Assembly (NCBI GenBank): GCA_964515395.1
Contig: CAZERC010000015.1
Location: forward strand, 1 to 43,858
Length of the DNA stretch: 43,858 nucleotides
Reading direction: 5' to 3'
Source: UBA1876 sp964515395
GTDB lineage: Bacteria > Synergistota > Synergistia > Synergistales > Thermovirgaceae
Of this stretch, positions 27,665-35,418 are shown one piece after another. Position 1 is the stretch's first letter, and each line of letters opens with the position of its first letter. A program made the translations under genes and the position numbers. The notes beneath the pieces are model-generated. The model searched no databases and had not been told where the DNA came from. It saw only the letters and a list, made by a program, of their open reading frames with translations.

Positions 27665-27684
27665 GTATGCCCGGATATGGCCGC

Positions 27685-28218
27685 TCAGATTCTGACGATT
27701 GAATTGGCGAAGGGATGTCCCGCCTCGAGAATATTTATGGCGACTTCGGCGGCAAACCGTGCGGCCTCTCCGCAGACGTCGGGGCATCCTTCTTCCGAGT
27801 CCACCATGACTTCGTGGAGTTCGTCCCGGTCTTGCTCCTTTGTAAGGTCGAAGACCCTGCCATAGAGCTTTTGCTGGATATCCTTGCAGAGCACCGACCC
27901 GTAGCGGTTCTCGAATGTTTTGAACAGGTCGTCCATGTATTCCATGCCCCGTATTGCCTGGTCTTTCATTTCCAGATCGTCACGGCCGGCCAGAAGCCCG
28001 ATAAACATGAGGGCCCCGGAAAGGGCACCGCAGATGTTTCCCCTTCTGACGCACCCTCCGGCAAAAGCCGTCGATGAACGGAGCACATCGGGGTTATGGA
28101 TGCCGAAGGTGTTCATGAGGGCTGCCAAAGTCCCTTGACTGCAGAGGTGGTATTCCGCCTCGTTGTTTTTTGCCATCTCCGCCGCAGCATCGATGATCTC
28201 CCTGAAATATTCGTCCAT
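27685..28218 (-). CDS. C_GCAxxG_C_C family (putative redox) protein
   Basis: 177 aa. The cysteine pattern of the C_GCAxxG_C_C family is present: HLCSQGTLAAL, AGGCVRRGNICGALSGALMFIG (the GC...CGA core), a later Cys in GSVLCKDIQQ, and EGCPDVCGEAARF near the end. Proteins of this family are cytosolic in most anaerobes, often next to radical or redox genes, and are presumed to bind metal or act in thiol chemistry; no reaction is established. GGAGGAG precedes the ATG. It is divergent from the DUF362 gene across 218 nt that show no certain promoter. Confidence 0.85.
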   Translation of the reverse strand: MDEYFREIIDAAAEMAKNNEAEYHLCSQGTLAALMNTFGIHNPDVLRSSTAFAGGCVRRGNICGALSGALMFIGLLAGRDDLEMKDQAIRGMEYMDDLFKTFENRYGSVLCKDIQQKLYGRVFDLTKEQDRDELHEVMVDSEEGCPDVCGEAARFAAEVAINILEAGHPFANSIVRI

Positions 28219-28436
28219 GGTTTCTCCTCCTGATCAGGTAAGAATGTTTTCTCCAGATCATTGTATCAGCCTGTACAGCCAGGAGCGAAAGCCTCTCCAG
28301 GGCTTTCTGGTAGAATTGTCGGAAATGCGTGCGTGGAATCCTGGTGGATTTTGCCCGATGAAAGGATTTGTCATGAATCGGCGGGAAATGCTCAAACCTG
28401 TTGTCCTCTCGCTTTCGCTAAGGGAGGGTTTTTCCG

Positions 28437-29645
28437 ATGAGTATCGTATCGATCGTCAAAACTGTCAGTGATGACGAAAAGGGCATTGCCGAAGCAGTAA
28501 AAAGAGCTGTCGGGTACATCTGCGGTATCGAAGAAGTGGTTTTTCCCGGTGACCTTGTGCTGGTCAAACCGAATCTGGTCAGGGTCCCGCCTTCTGACAA
28601 CGGGACGGTCACGCGCCGGGAGGTCACCAAGGCCGTGGCGGACCTCGTCATGGAGCGCGGTGCCAGACCGGTGATCGCGGAGTCGGCCGCCGCCGGTGTC
28701 GACACGGAGGCAGTCATGAAGGCCGCCGGTTATGACCGTTTGAGAGCTCTCGGCTACGAGGTGGTGGATCTCAAATCCTGTACGAGAGAAGTCATTCCGG
28801 TCCCCGAGGGATATGTCGCCTTTGGCGAACTGCCTTCATGGGATCTTGTGCGCAAGGCCGATGCGATCATCAGTGTCCCCGTCATGAAGACCCACGACCA
28901 GACGGAAGTCACCCTCAGCATGAAAAACCTCAAGGGGCTTATCGATGATTCCACGAAGAAGGCCTTTCACAGGGAGGGCCTTCTGGAGGGTGTGGTGGAC
29001 CTCATGACGGCCCTCAAACCTCGCCTGACGGTGATGGACGGAACGATATGCCAGGAGGGGATGGGGCCCATTTTCGGCACGCCGAAGCGGATGGACCTGA
29101 TCCTGGCCTCGAAGGATCTCGTCGCCGCCGACGCAGTGGCGGGAAAAATCATGGGCTACGACCCTGCGGAAGTCATGATCACCGCCAGGGCCGCCGCCCG
29201 GGGTGTGGGAGAGATGGATCTGGAGCGGATACACATTGTGGGCGATGCAGGTATCGATGAAGTGGCGCAGCGGTTCAAACGCTCCAGCGAGACAAGCCTG
29301 GAAGGGCTTCCGCCTTTTGAACTTGTTTTCGATGAAGGGGCCTGCACCGGGTGCCGCAACACCGTCATCAGCGCCCTGCTGGACATGAAAAAGCACGGCA
29401 TCGAGAGCGCCCTGGAAGGCAAGATCATCGTCGCCGGTCCATTGCAAGAGGAGGACCTTCCGCAAGGCGCGACGAAGGAAAATACCGTCCTCGTCGGGAT
29501 CTGTACCCGCCATCTCAGGGACAGGGGCGCCTACGTCCAGGGCTGCCCGCCCCTCAACAACCCCATCATCGAGGGCATTACCGGTGACGGCCAAAAGGCC
29601 GCCAGCCGTTACGACCAGGGGAAGGGTGAAACCCTCAGAGACTGA
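28437..29645 (+). CDS. DUF362-domain protein
   Basis: 402 aa. It matches DUF362: VLVKPNLVRVPPSDNGTVTR near the N-terminus, VIAESAAAG, ADAIISVPVMKTHDQTEVTLSMKNLKGL, LTVMDGTICQEGMGP, and KDLVAADAVAGKIMGYDP. The C-terminal third has cysteines in DEGACTGCRNTVISAL, GICTRHLRD and VQGCPPLNN, reminiscent of iron-sulfur or metal sites, but without a ferredoxin-like double cluster motif. DUF362 proteins are widespread in anaerobes with no settled function. GGGAGG lies about 8 nt before ATG 28437. A good terminator follows. Confidence 0.88.
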   Translation: MSIVSIVKTVSDDEKGIAEAVKRAVGYICGIEEVVFPGDLVLVKPNLVRVPPSDNGTVTRREVTKAVADLVMERGARPVIAESAAAGVDTEAVMKAAGYDRLRALGYEVVDLKSCTREVIPVPEGYVAFGELPSWDLVRKADAIISVPVMKTHDQTEVTLSMKNLKGLIDDSTKKAFHREGLLEGVVDLMTALKPRLTVMDGTICQEGMGPIFGTPKRMDLILASKDLVAADAVAGKIMGYDPAEVMITARAAARGVGEMDLERIHIVGDAGIDEVAQRFKRSSETSLEGLPPFELVFDEGACTGCRNTVISALLDMKKHGIESALEGKIIVAGPLQEEDLPQGATKENTVLVGICTRHLRDRGAYVQGCPPLNNPIIEGITGDGQKAASRYDQGKGETLRD

Positions 29646-29681
29646 AACAGCTTCATAGATGTAATATGGAAGAAACTGAAC

Positions 29682-29718
29682 AAGAGCCCTGCCGGGTTGA
29701 AACCGGCGGGGCTCTTTT
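29682..29718 (+). terminator. terminator after DUF362 gene
   Basis: AAGAGCCCTGCCGG and CCGGCGGGGCTCTT form a 14-bp stem with one T-G wobble and a 7-nt loop, ending in TTTT. It isolates the RNR operon downstream. Confidence 0.88.
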
Positions 29719-29726
29719 CATAGAAA

Positions 29727-29774
29727 ACACAATATGCAGCGTAATTTACAGCTTGAGCCCTCCATATATAGTGC
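29727..29774 (+). promoter_or_regulatory. tandem NrdR boxes and promoter upstream of nrdD
   Basis: ACACAATATGCAGCGT (29727-29742) and CCTCCATATATAGTGC (29759-29774) match the remembered NrdR box consensus acaCwAtATaTwGtgt at about 13 and 12 of 16 positions. The boxes are 32 bp apart start to start, i.e. three helical turns, which is the usual arrangement. TTGAGC (29753-29758) and TACAAT (29775-29780), 16 nt apart, look like the promoter and straddle the second box, so NrdR binding would block it. Confidence 0.7.
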
Positions 29775-29836
29775 TACAATGAGACCGTCATATCGTCACA
29801 GCCCGGGCATGCATTTTCAATATGGAGGGTGTCTTC

Positions 29837-31888
29837 ATGGTCATCAGGTTTATCCAAAAACGAGACGGCACGCGGGTTGCCTTTGACAAGGGAAAGATCC
29901 GCCTGGCCATCGCCAAGGCTTCAAGGGCAGCAGGGCGCGGGGATGCAGACGGCATTGCCTCGGAGATTACCGGTGCGGTCTTGTCTTTCCTCGAGATTTT
30001 CTATGGAGAGAAAGGTCACCCCACGGTGGAGCAGGTGCAGGACCTGATCGAAAAGGTTCTCATCGAAAAGGGCTATGCCGAAATCGCCAAGGCCTATATC
30101 CTGTACCGGGAGCAGCACGCCAAGCTCAGAGAGGCGGAAAAGCTTCTGGCCAACGCCACCCGGATGGTGGACTCCTACCTTCAGAAGATGGACTGGAAGG
30201 TTAACGAGAACAGCAACATGAGCTTTTCCCTCCAGGGACTCAACAACTATATCGCCTCGGAGGTGACGGCCCAGTACTGGCTGAACGAGATCTATTCGCC
30301 CGCGGTGCGGGAGCGACACGTTTCGGGGGATTTTCACATTCACGACCTGAGCAACCTTTCGGTTTACTGCTGCGGATGGGACCTCCAGGATCTGCTCATG
30401 CAGGGGTTCACAGGGGTGGCCACCAAGATCGGAAGCGGTCCTGCCAGGCACTTCAGGACCGCCCTGGGCCAGATGACGAACTTTTTCTATACCCTGCAGG
30501 GCGAGGCCGCCGGAGCCCAGGCCTTTGCCAACTTCGACACCTGCCTGGCCCCCTTCGTATACTACGACGGCCTCTCGTACAGGGAGGTCAAGCAGGCGCT
30601 CCAGGAATTTATTTTCAACCTGAACGTCCCGACGAGGGTGGGCTTTCAGACGCCCTTCACGAACATCACCATGGACCTGGTGCCTCCACGGGTGATGGCC
30701 GGCCAGCCCGCAATTGTCGGCGGAAAGCTTCAGGAGAAAACTTATGGCGAGTTCCAGGAAGAAATGGACATGATCAACCGGGCCTTTGCGGAAGTCATGC
30801 TCGAAGGCGATGCCTCGGGGAAGGTCTTTCCGTTCCCGATACCCACCTACAACATCACCTCCGATTTCGACTGGGAGAAAAAGAGCCTGGAACCCCTCTG
30901 GGAGATGACCGCCAAGTACGGTATCCCCTATTTCTCCAATTTCATCAACTCCGACATGGATCCCGGCGACGCCAGGAGCATGTGCTGCCGGCTAAGGCTG
31001 GACAACAGGGAACTGCGAAAGCGCGGCGGAGGGCTTTTCGGCTCGAACCCCATGACGGGCTCCATCGGCGTGGTAACGCTGAACATGGCCCGGATCGGGT
31101 TCCTGGCCACAGACGAGGAGGACTTTCTTGACAGGGTCTTTACGCTGATGGAACTGGCGAAAGAAAGCCTCGAGACGAAGCGAAAGGTCCTGGAACGGTT
31201 TACCGGACACGGCCTGTATCCCTATTCACGTTTTTACCTCCGGAATGTAAAGGAATCGTCTGGCCGGTACTGGAACAATCATTTCAACACCATCGGGCTT
31301 AACGGGATGAACGAGGCGGTCCTCAATTTCCTCGGCAGGGATCTTGCCGACGCCGAAGGAGTTGTCTTCGCGGAGCGCGTCATGACGGCCATGCGGGAGA
31401 AGATGGCCGATTTCCAGGAGGAGACGGGAAACCTCTACAACCTTGAGGCCACCCCGGCGGAGGGGACGACATACCGTTTCGCGAAATCGGACAAGGTCCT
31501 TTTCGGAGACAGGATCATCTGCGCCAACGAATCGGCCGTCCGCGAACGGGAAGCCGATCCCTATTACACCAATTCGTCGCAGCTTCCGGTGGGGTGCACC
31601 GATGACCTCTTTGAAGCACTGAAGCTTCAGGACAGGATCCAGACCCTCTACACCGGCGGGACGGTCTTTCACTGTTTCCTGGGCGAACGGATGCCTTCGG
31701 GGGAGAGCACCAAAAGGCTCGTCAGGCGGATCGCCGAGCGCTTTGAGCTGCCTTATTACACAATTACCCCGACGTTCAGCATCTGCCCCATCCACGGCTA
31801 CATTCCCGGAGAGCACGAATTCTGTCCGATCTGCGACCGGGAGGCCACCTGGAAGCAGGAGGCCGAAGAGGAGCGGGTCTCGTGGTGA
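29837..31888 (+). CDS. nrdD: anaerobic ribonucleotide reductase large chain lacking its glycyl-radical domain
   Basis: 683 aa. An N-terminal ATP-cone (FIQKRDGTRVAFDKGKIRLAI) is followed by the class III catalytic barrel with its cysteines in SVYCCGWDL (178/179) and SMCCRLRLDNREL (383/384), and GGGLFGSNPMTGSIGVVTLNM. It reduces ribonucleoside triphosphates without oxygen. The zinc-site motif TFSICPIHGY.....CPICD (650-666) is intact, but the chain then ends in 17 unrelated residues; the usual RVxGYL loop with the radical glycine is absent. That piece is encoded by the separate ORF at 32624. The stop overlaps the nrdG start, so this is not a simple frameshift. ATG 29837 is preferred to 29822 because GGAGGG lies about 10 nt upstream. 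Confidence 0.94.
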   Translation: MVIRFIQKRDGTRVAFDKGKIRLAIAKASRAAGRGDADGIASEITGAVLSFLEIFYGEKGHPTVEQVQDLIEKVLIEKGYAEIAKAYILYREQHAKLREAEKLLANATRMVDSYLQKMDWKVNENSNMSFSLQGLNNYIASEVTAQYWLNEIYSPAVRERHVSGDFHIHDLSNLSVYCCGWDLQDLLMQGFTGVATKIGSGPARHFRTALGQMTNFFYTLQGEAAGAQAFANFDTCLAPFVYYDGLSYREVKQALQEFIFNLNVPTRVGFQTPFTNITMDLVPPRVMAGQPAIVGGKLQEKTYGEFQEEMDMINRAFAEVMLEGDASGKVFPFPIPTYNITSDFDWEKKSLEPLWEMTAKYGIPYFSNFINSDMDPGDARSMCCRLRLDNRELRKRGGGLFGSNPMTGSIGVVTLNMARIGFLATDEEDFLDRVFTLMELAKESLETKRKVLERFTGHGLYPYSRFYLRNVKESSGRYWNNHFNTIGLNGMNEAVLNFLGRDLADAEGVVFAERVMTAMREKMADFQEETGNLYNLEATPAEGTTYRFAKSDKVLFGDRIICANESAVREREADPYYTNSSQLPVGCTDDLFEALKLQDRIQTLYTGGTVFHCFLGERMPSGESTKRLVRRIAERFELPYYTITPTFSICPIHGYIPGEHEFCPICDREATWKQEAEEERVSW

Positions 31889-32589
31889 TACTCGCCGGGC
31901 TGCAGAAGACGACGCTGATCGATTTTCCGGGAAAAGTCGCCTGCACCGTCTTTACCCGGGGGTGCAATCTCCGTTGTCCCTATTGTCACAATCCTGAATT
32001 GGTTTCCTGTGATTCCGATGGAGACGACCTGCCGGCGGAGAGTGACTTCTTTCCCTTCCTGGAATCGAGGCGGGGGCTCCTTGACGGGGTCTGCATCACC
32101 GGAGGCGAGCCCGTGATCCAGCCGGACCTGGTTGATTTTGCAGCAAAGATCCGTGAATCTGGCTTTCTCGTCAAGCTCGACACCAACGGAACGCGGCCGC
32201 AAACTTTGAAGGCCTTGCTTGAAGAGGGGCTTCTCGACTTCGTTGCCATGGATGTGAAAACGTCCTTGGAAGGGTACGCCCGAGATCTTGGATACGCCAA
32301 AAAGGCCGGGAGGATCGCCGAAAGCATCGCCATCATCAAGGAATCAGGGGTGGAATACGAGTTCCGAACGACAGTCGTGCCGGACCTGGTGGGGGAGAAT
32401 GAGCTTTTCGCTATCGGCCGGATGATTGCACGGGGCGGACCTGCCTGGCGGTATGTCTTGCAGAATTTCAGACCCGGGAACGTCCTTTCGGAAAGGATGA
32501 GGGACCGGAAAGGGTATCCGCCGCAGGAACTCGATAGGTTTCGCAAAATCATGGCACCCTTTGCGAAAACCGTCGAGATCCGTGACTGA
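31882..32589 (+). CDS. nrdG: anaerobic RNR-activating radical SAM protein
   Basis: 235 aa. A radical SAM activase: FTRGCNLRCPYCHN carries the CX3CX2C iron-sulfur ligands (about residues 28-35), GVCITGGEP the SAM-binding glycines, and KLDTNGT and VAMDVKTS the later barrel strands. It should abstract hydrogen from the radical glycine of the reductase; here that glycine is on the 50-aa protein encoded next. The GTG at 31882 overlaps the end of nrdD by 7 nt, and AGGAG lies 8-10 nt upstream inside nrdD, implying translational coupling. It is of the longer NrdG/PflA-like type, not the short ~155-aa E. coli type. Confidence 0.93.
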   Translation: MVILAGLQKTTLIDFPGKVACTVFTRGCNLRCPYCHNPELVSCDSDGDDLPAESDFFPFLESRRGLLDGVCITGGEPVIQPDLVDFAAKIRESGFLVKLDTNGTRPQTLKALLEEGLLDFVAMDVKTSLEGYARDLGYAKKAGRIAESIAIIKESGVEYEFRTTVVPDLVGENELFAIGRMIARGGPAWRYVLQNFRPGNVLSERMRDRKGYPPQELDRFRKIMAPFAKTVEIRD

Positions 32590-32623
32590 ACCGGATTGAC
32601 ACTTTTTAAAGGAGGATCGGACA

Positions 32624-32776
32624 ATGCGGGATGAAAAGGACCAGGGACGCACCAGGTGTGAGGTCTATTCGAGGGTGGTTGGTTTTTTGTCGCCCCTTTC
32701 CCAGTGGAACCGTGGGAAAAAAGAGGAGTACAAGGACAGGGTAACCTTCGACAAGGTCTTGAAAGAAGAGAAATAA
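32624..32776 (+). CDS. stand-alone glycyl-radical domain of the anaerobic RNR
   Basis: 50 aa, with a perfect AAAGGAGG 8 nt before the ATG. After a short polar lead (MRDEKDQGRT) it reads RCEVYSRVVGFLSPLSQWN, then a GKKEEYKDRVTFD block. This is the C-terminal glycyl-radical loop of class III reductases (family pattern EVYSRVVGYLRPV..WN.GK..E...R), with Gly20 as the expected radical site. The preceding 683-aa NrdD lacks exactly this segment, so the two proteins together make one complete enzyme. The gene lies 34 nt after nrdG. GrcA/YfiD is a known detached glycyl-radical domain, but for pyruvate formate-lyase. Its function as the third subunit is inference, but it rests on a very specific motif. 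Confidence 0.9.
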   Translation: MRDEKDQGRTRCEVYSRVVGFLSPLSQWNRGKKEEYKDRVTFDKVLKEEK

Positions 32777-32783
32777 GTCCGCT

Positions 32784-33689
32784 TCATTTCATCAGAAGCA
32801 AACTCAGGGCCATGACGACCATCCCTCCGATGAGGCCGATGAGGCTGTCATGGCCTTTCCCGTATGCCTGGCTCGTGGGGATGAGCTCGTCGATGCTGAT
32901 GTAGACCATGATTCCGGCAACACCGGCGAACATGATTCCCATGATCTGGGAGGGCATGATCTGTCCTTTCTCGAGGAAAAGAAGGATGAGCCCGTAGGCG
33001 ATCAGGGCCCCTACGGGTTCGGCCAGGCCGCTCAGGAAGGAATAGATGAAGGCCCTGGAGCGGCTGCCCGTGGCGTAGAAGATTGGCACAGAGACGCTGA
33101 TCCCTTCCGGGATGTTGTGCATGGCGACAGCGACCGCGATGGCGACGCCGACACCAGGGTCCTGGAGCGCCGCAAGAAATGTGGCCAGCCCTTCGGGAAA
33201 GTTGTGGATCCCGATGGCCATGGCGGTGAAAAGCCCCATACGGAGGAGTTTCCCATGATCCTCTTCCGTGAAGTCCACGGTTTTGTTCTGCTTGAGTTGA
33301 TCTTCCCTCACCGGCGGGGGACCGCCGGATTCGATGGGGATGGATCCGTCGTGAAGTGGCGCCGTCACTTTTTCCGGAAAAACGGTATGAGGGTTTTCCG
33401 CTTCGGGCACGAAAGTGTCTATAAGGCCGATCAGCAACATTCCGCCGAAAAAGGATGCCGTGTTGACCCAGTGGCCCCAGTAGCTTCCGAAGGCGTCAAT
33501 AAAGGCATCGAGCCCCTTGTAAAAAATTTCGACAAAAGACACGTACAACATGACCCCGGCGGAAAAACCGGTGGAGATGGAAAGAAAACGGTAATTCGTC
33601 CGTTTTGCGAAGAAGGCAATGGCGCTTCCGACGCCTGTGGCCAGGCCGGCGAGGGCAGTGAGCCCCAGGGCGAAAAGGACTGGTGACAC
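32784..33689 (-). CDS. ZIP-family metal transporter (ZupT-like)
   Basis: 301 aa. Eight membrane helices typical of ZIP importers, with the metal-site motifs MAIGIHNFPEGLATF in helix 4 and AVAMHNIPEGISVSVP in helix 5, and GLAEPVGALIAY. A hydrophilic loop of about 65 residues between helices 3 and 4 is longer than in E. coli ZupT and includes few histidines. It probably imports zinc or other divalent metals across the inner membrane. The start is taken as GTG 33689 (VSPVLFALGLTALAGL) with AAGGGG 10 nt upstream; the frame continues to 33857 but those 56 residues look non-coding. It is convergent with the radical-domain gene, 7 nt apart. Confidence 0.9.
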   Translation of the reverse strand: MSPVLFALGLTALAGLATGVGSAIAFFAKRTNYRFLSISTGFSAGVMLYVSFVEIFYKGLDAFIDAFGSYWGHWVNTASFFGGMLLIGLIDTFVPEAENPHTVFPEKVTAPLHDGSIPIESGGPPPVREDQLKQNKTVDFTEEDHGKLLRMGLFTAMAIGIHNFPEGLATFLAALQDPGVGVAIAVAVAMHNIPEGISVSVPIFYATGSRSRAFIYSFLSGLAEPVGALIAYGLILLFLEKGQIMPSQIMGIMFAGVAGIMVYISIDELIPTSQAYGKGHDSLIGLIGGMVVMALSLLLMK

Positions 33690-33958
33690 TTGTGAAGCCC
33701 CTTCCTGTACAGGCCCCTGGTTCTGTGCATGTGGGGCAGACGAGGTATGATCAGCATCCAATTCATTGTAGCACCTGCCGAAAAACGGTGAATTGCTGCC
33801 GCCTGCAAGGTTATTCGGGAAGGTCGAAAGGCCTTCTTGGCCTGCCGTTTGTTTCAAGGAAGATTTCTGAAGAAGGATTCGGAATCAGTTCAATCTCGGA
33901 GCTCTATCCAAAAAATTATGGTTTATATTCTCAGGTTGTGTGGAATCTGTATAATGAC

Positions 33959-33987
33959 TTGACTAACAAATCCGTCCGTATTATAGT
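33959..33987 (+). promoter_or_regulatory. sigma-70 promoter for the alcohol dehydrogenase
   Basis: TTGACT, 17-nt spacer, TATAGT, in an AT-rich island (about 37% GC by count from 33901 to 34120), 70 nt before the ATG. Apart from this, the 368-nt gap 33690-34057 shows no gene. Confidence 0.65.
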
Positions 33988-34057
33988 GAATATGTTCGCA
34001 AACTATCTTGGATTTAGTGTCAACTTCAGTCGCATATTCCTGCAGGAGGTGGAAAAT

Positions 34058-35116
34058 ATGAAAGGTTTTGCAATGCTTGGAATAGGGAAAGTGGGTTGGA
34101 TAGAAAAAGAAAAACCCTAGGCCGGGCCCTTTGACGCGATCGTCAAACCTCTGGCCGTTGCTCCCTGCACGTCGGATATCCATACGGTTTTCGAAGGAGC
34201 CATCGGCGAACGAAATGACCTGATACTCGGTCACGAGGCCGTAGGCGAGGTCGTCGAAGTCGGCGGCGAGGTCAAAGATTTTGTCCCCGGTGACCGGGTG
34301 GTTGTCCCGGCAATTACTCCCGACTGGCGGACTCTGGACGTGCAGCGAGGGTATCCTCAGCATTCAGGGGGGCTCCTCGCAGGGTGGAAGTTTTCCAACA
34401 TCAAGGACGGCGTCTTCGCCGAGTTCTTCCATGTCAATGATGCCGACATGAACCTGGCAAAGCTTCCTGAGGAATTGTCCCTGGAAGCCGCGGCCATGAT
34501 CCCCGACATGGTGACAACGGGATTGCATGGTGCGGAACTTGCTGAGATAGGTGTCGGGGACACCGTGGCCGTCCTCGGTATCGGCCCGGTGGGGCTTATG
34601 GCGGTGGCCGGCGCAAAGCTGCGCGGCGCCTCGCGTCTTATCGTCGTCGGTACACGCCCGAACTGTGTCGAAGTCGCAAAGGCATACGGGGCGACCGATG
34701 TGGTCAACTACAAGGTGGCACCTGTGGAGGAACAGATTCTTGAACTGACCGGCGGGAAAGGCGTCGATGCAGCCATCATTGCCGGAGGGAATCCCGACAT
34801 TCTGGGATCGGCGGTAAAGATGACGAAACCGGGCGGGAATATCTCGAACATCAATTACTTCGGTGAAGGAGAAATCCTTCCTATACCAAGGCTCGAATGG
34901 GGATGCGGCATGTCCCACAAGAACATCAGGGGCGGTCTTTGCCCGGGTGGAAGGCTCAGGATGGAAAAACTGGTCGACCTCGCCATGTACGAACGCATCG
35001 ACCCCGGCAAGCTCGTCACCCATGTCTTCAAGGGCTTCGATCACATTGAGGAAGCTTTGATGCTGATGAAAGACAAGCCCAAAGACCTGATCAAGCCGGT
35101 GGTCCTTGTCGAATAG
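34058..35116 (+). pseudogene. NADP-dependent secondary alcohol dehydrogenase with in-frame TAG at codon 21
   Basis: 352 codons aligning end to end, by memory, with clostridial/Thermoanaerobacter isopropanol dehydrogenases (zinc-dependent, NADP-linked, interconverting ketones and secondary alcohols). It starts MKGFAMLGIGKVGWIEKEKP, then TAG (34118-34120), then AGPFDAIVKPLAVAPCTSD. Catalytic-zinc ligands are all present downstream (Cys in APCTSD, His-Glu in LGHEAVGE, Asp in MIPDMVTTG), as is GIGPVGLMAVAGAKLRGA for the cofactor. No other defect occurs. The ribosome site (GCAGGAGG) is good. No in-frame start exists between the TAG and GTG 34298, which would drop the zinc site. Without read-through it is inactive. 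Base composition changes abruptly at the TAG. Confidence 0.85.
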
Positions 35117-35157
35117 AAATTGCTCCTGGTTCTTTCCTCTCACACTCCCCTGTTCTC

Positions 35158-35194
35158 ACCGGGACGGCGTTTCTAGCCGTCCCGGTATTTTTTT
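35158..35194 (+). terminator. terminator after alcohol dehydrogenase
   Basis: ACCGGGACGGC and GCCGTCCCGGT form a perfect 11-bp stem with a 7-nt loop, followed by A and seven T. Confidence 0.93.
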
Positions 35195-35418
35195 GAGGAC
35201 TGGTATCGGGGCCCGTACATCCTTTAACCAAGCGCTCAGAATATTGACTGAACAGGTTATGTTATACTTTTGTATATCCCAGTCAGGATTTACAATTCAG
35301 AAATTTTGCCGTACAGAAGGGACACCTTGCGCCGCTCAGGGAAAGGGGGTACATGACGTTTTCACCGGGCTTTCGCGAGGGAGTGTTGTTCTGTATTCGA
35401 ATGAAGGAGGGTGTTTCA
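35195..35418 (+). other. untranslated region before the binding-protein gene
   Basis: 224 nt between the terminator and the TTG start. TTGACT (35244-35249) and nearby TATACT and TATATC are promoter-like, but spacings (13 and 22 nt) are poor. The later part is structured-looking and GC-rich; I recognise no riboswitch class and no tRNA. Confidence 0.3.

Noticed and set aside
29837..31888. Truncated NrdD as a sequencing frameshift
   Set aside because: The three frames just after the stop do not encode a radical loop; nrdG begins there instead, and the loop is found intact with its own ribosome site after nrdG.
34118..34120. TAG read as pyrrolysine
   Set aside because: No PYL element or Pyl-dependent family is involved, the position is a variable surface residue in alcohol dehydrogenases, and the composition boundary offers a simpler explanation. 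Kept only as a test to run.
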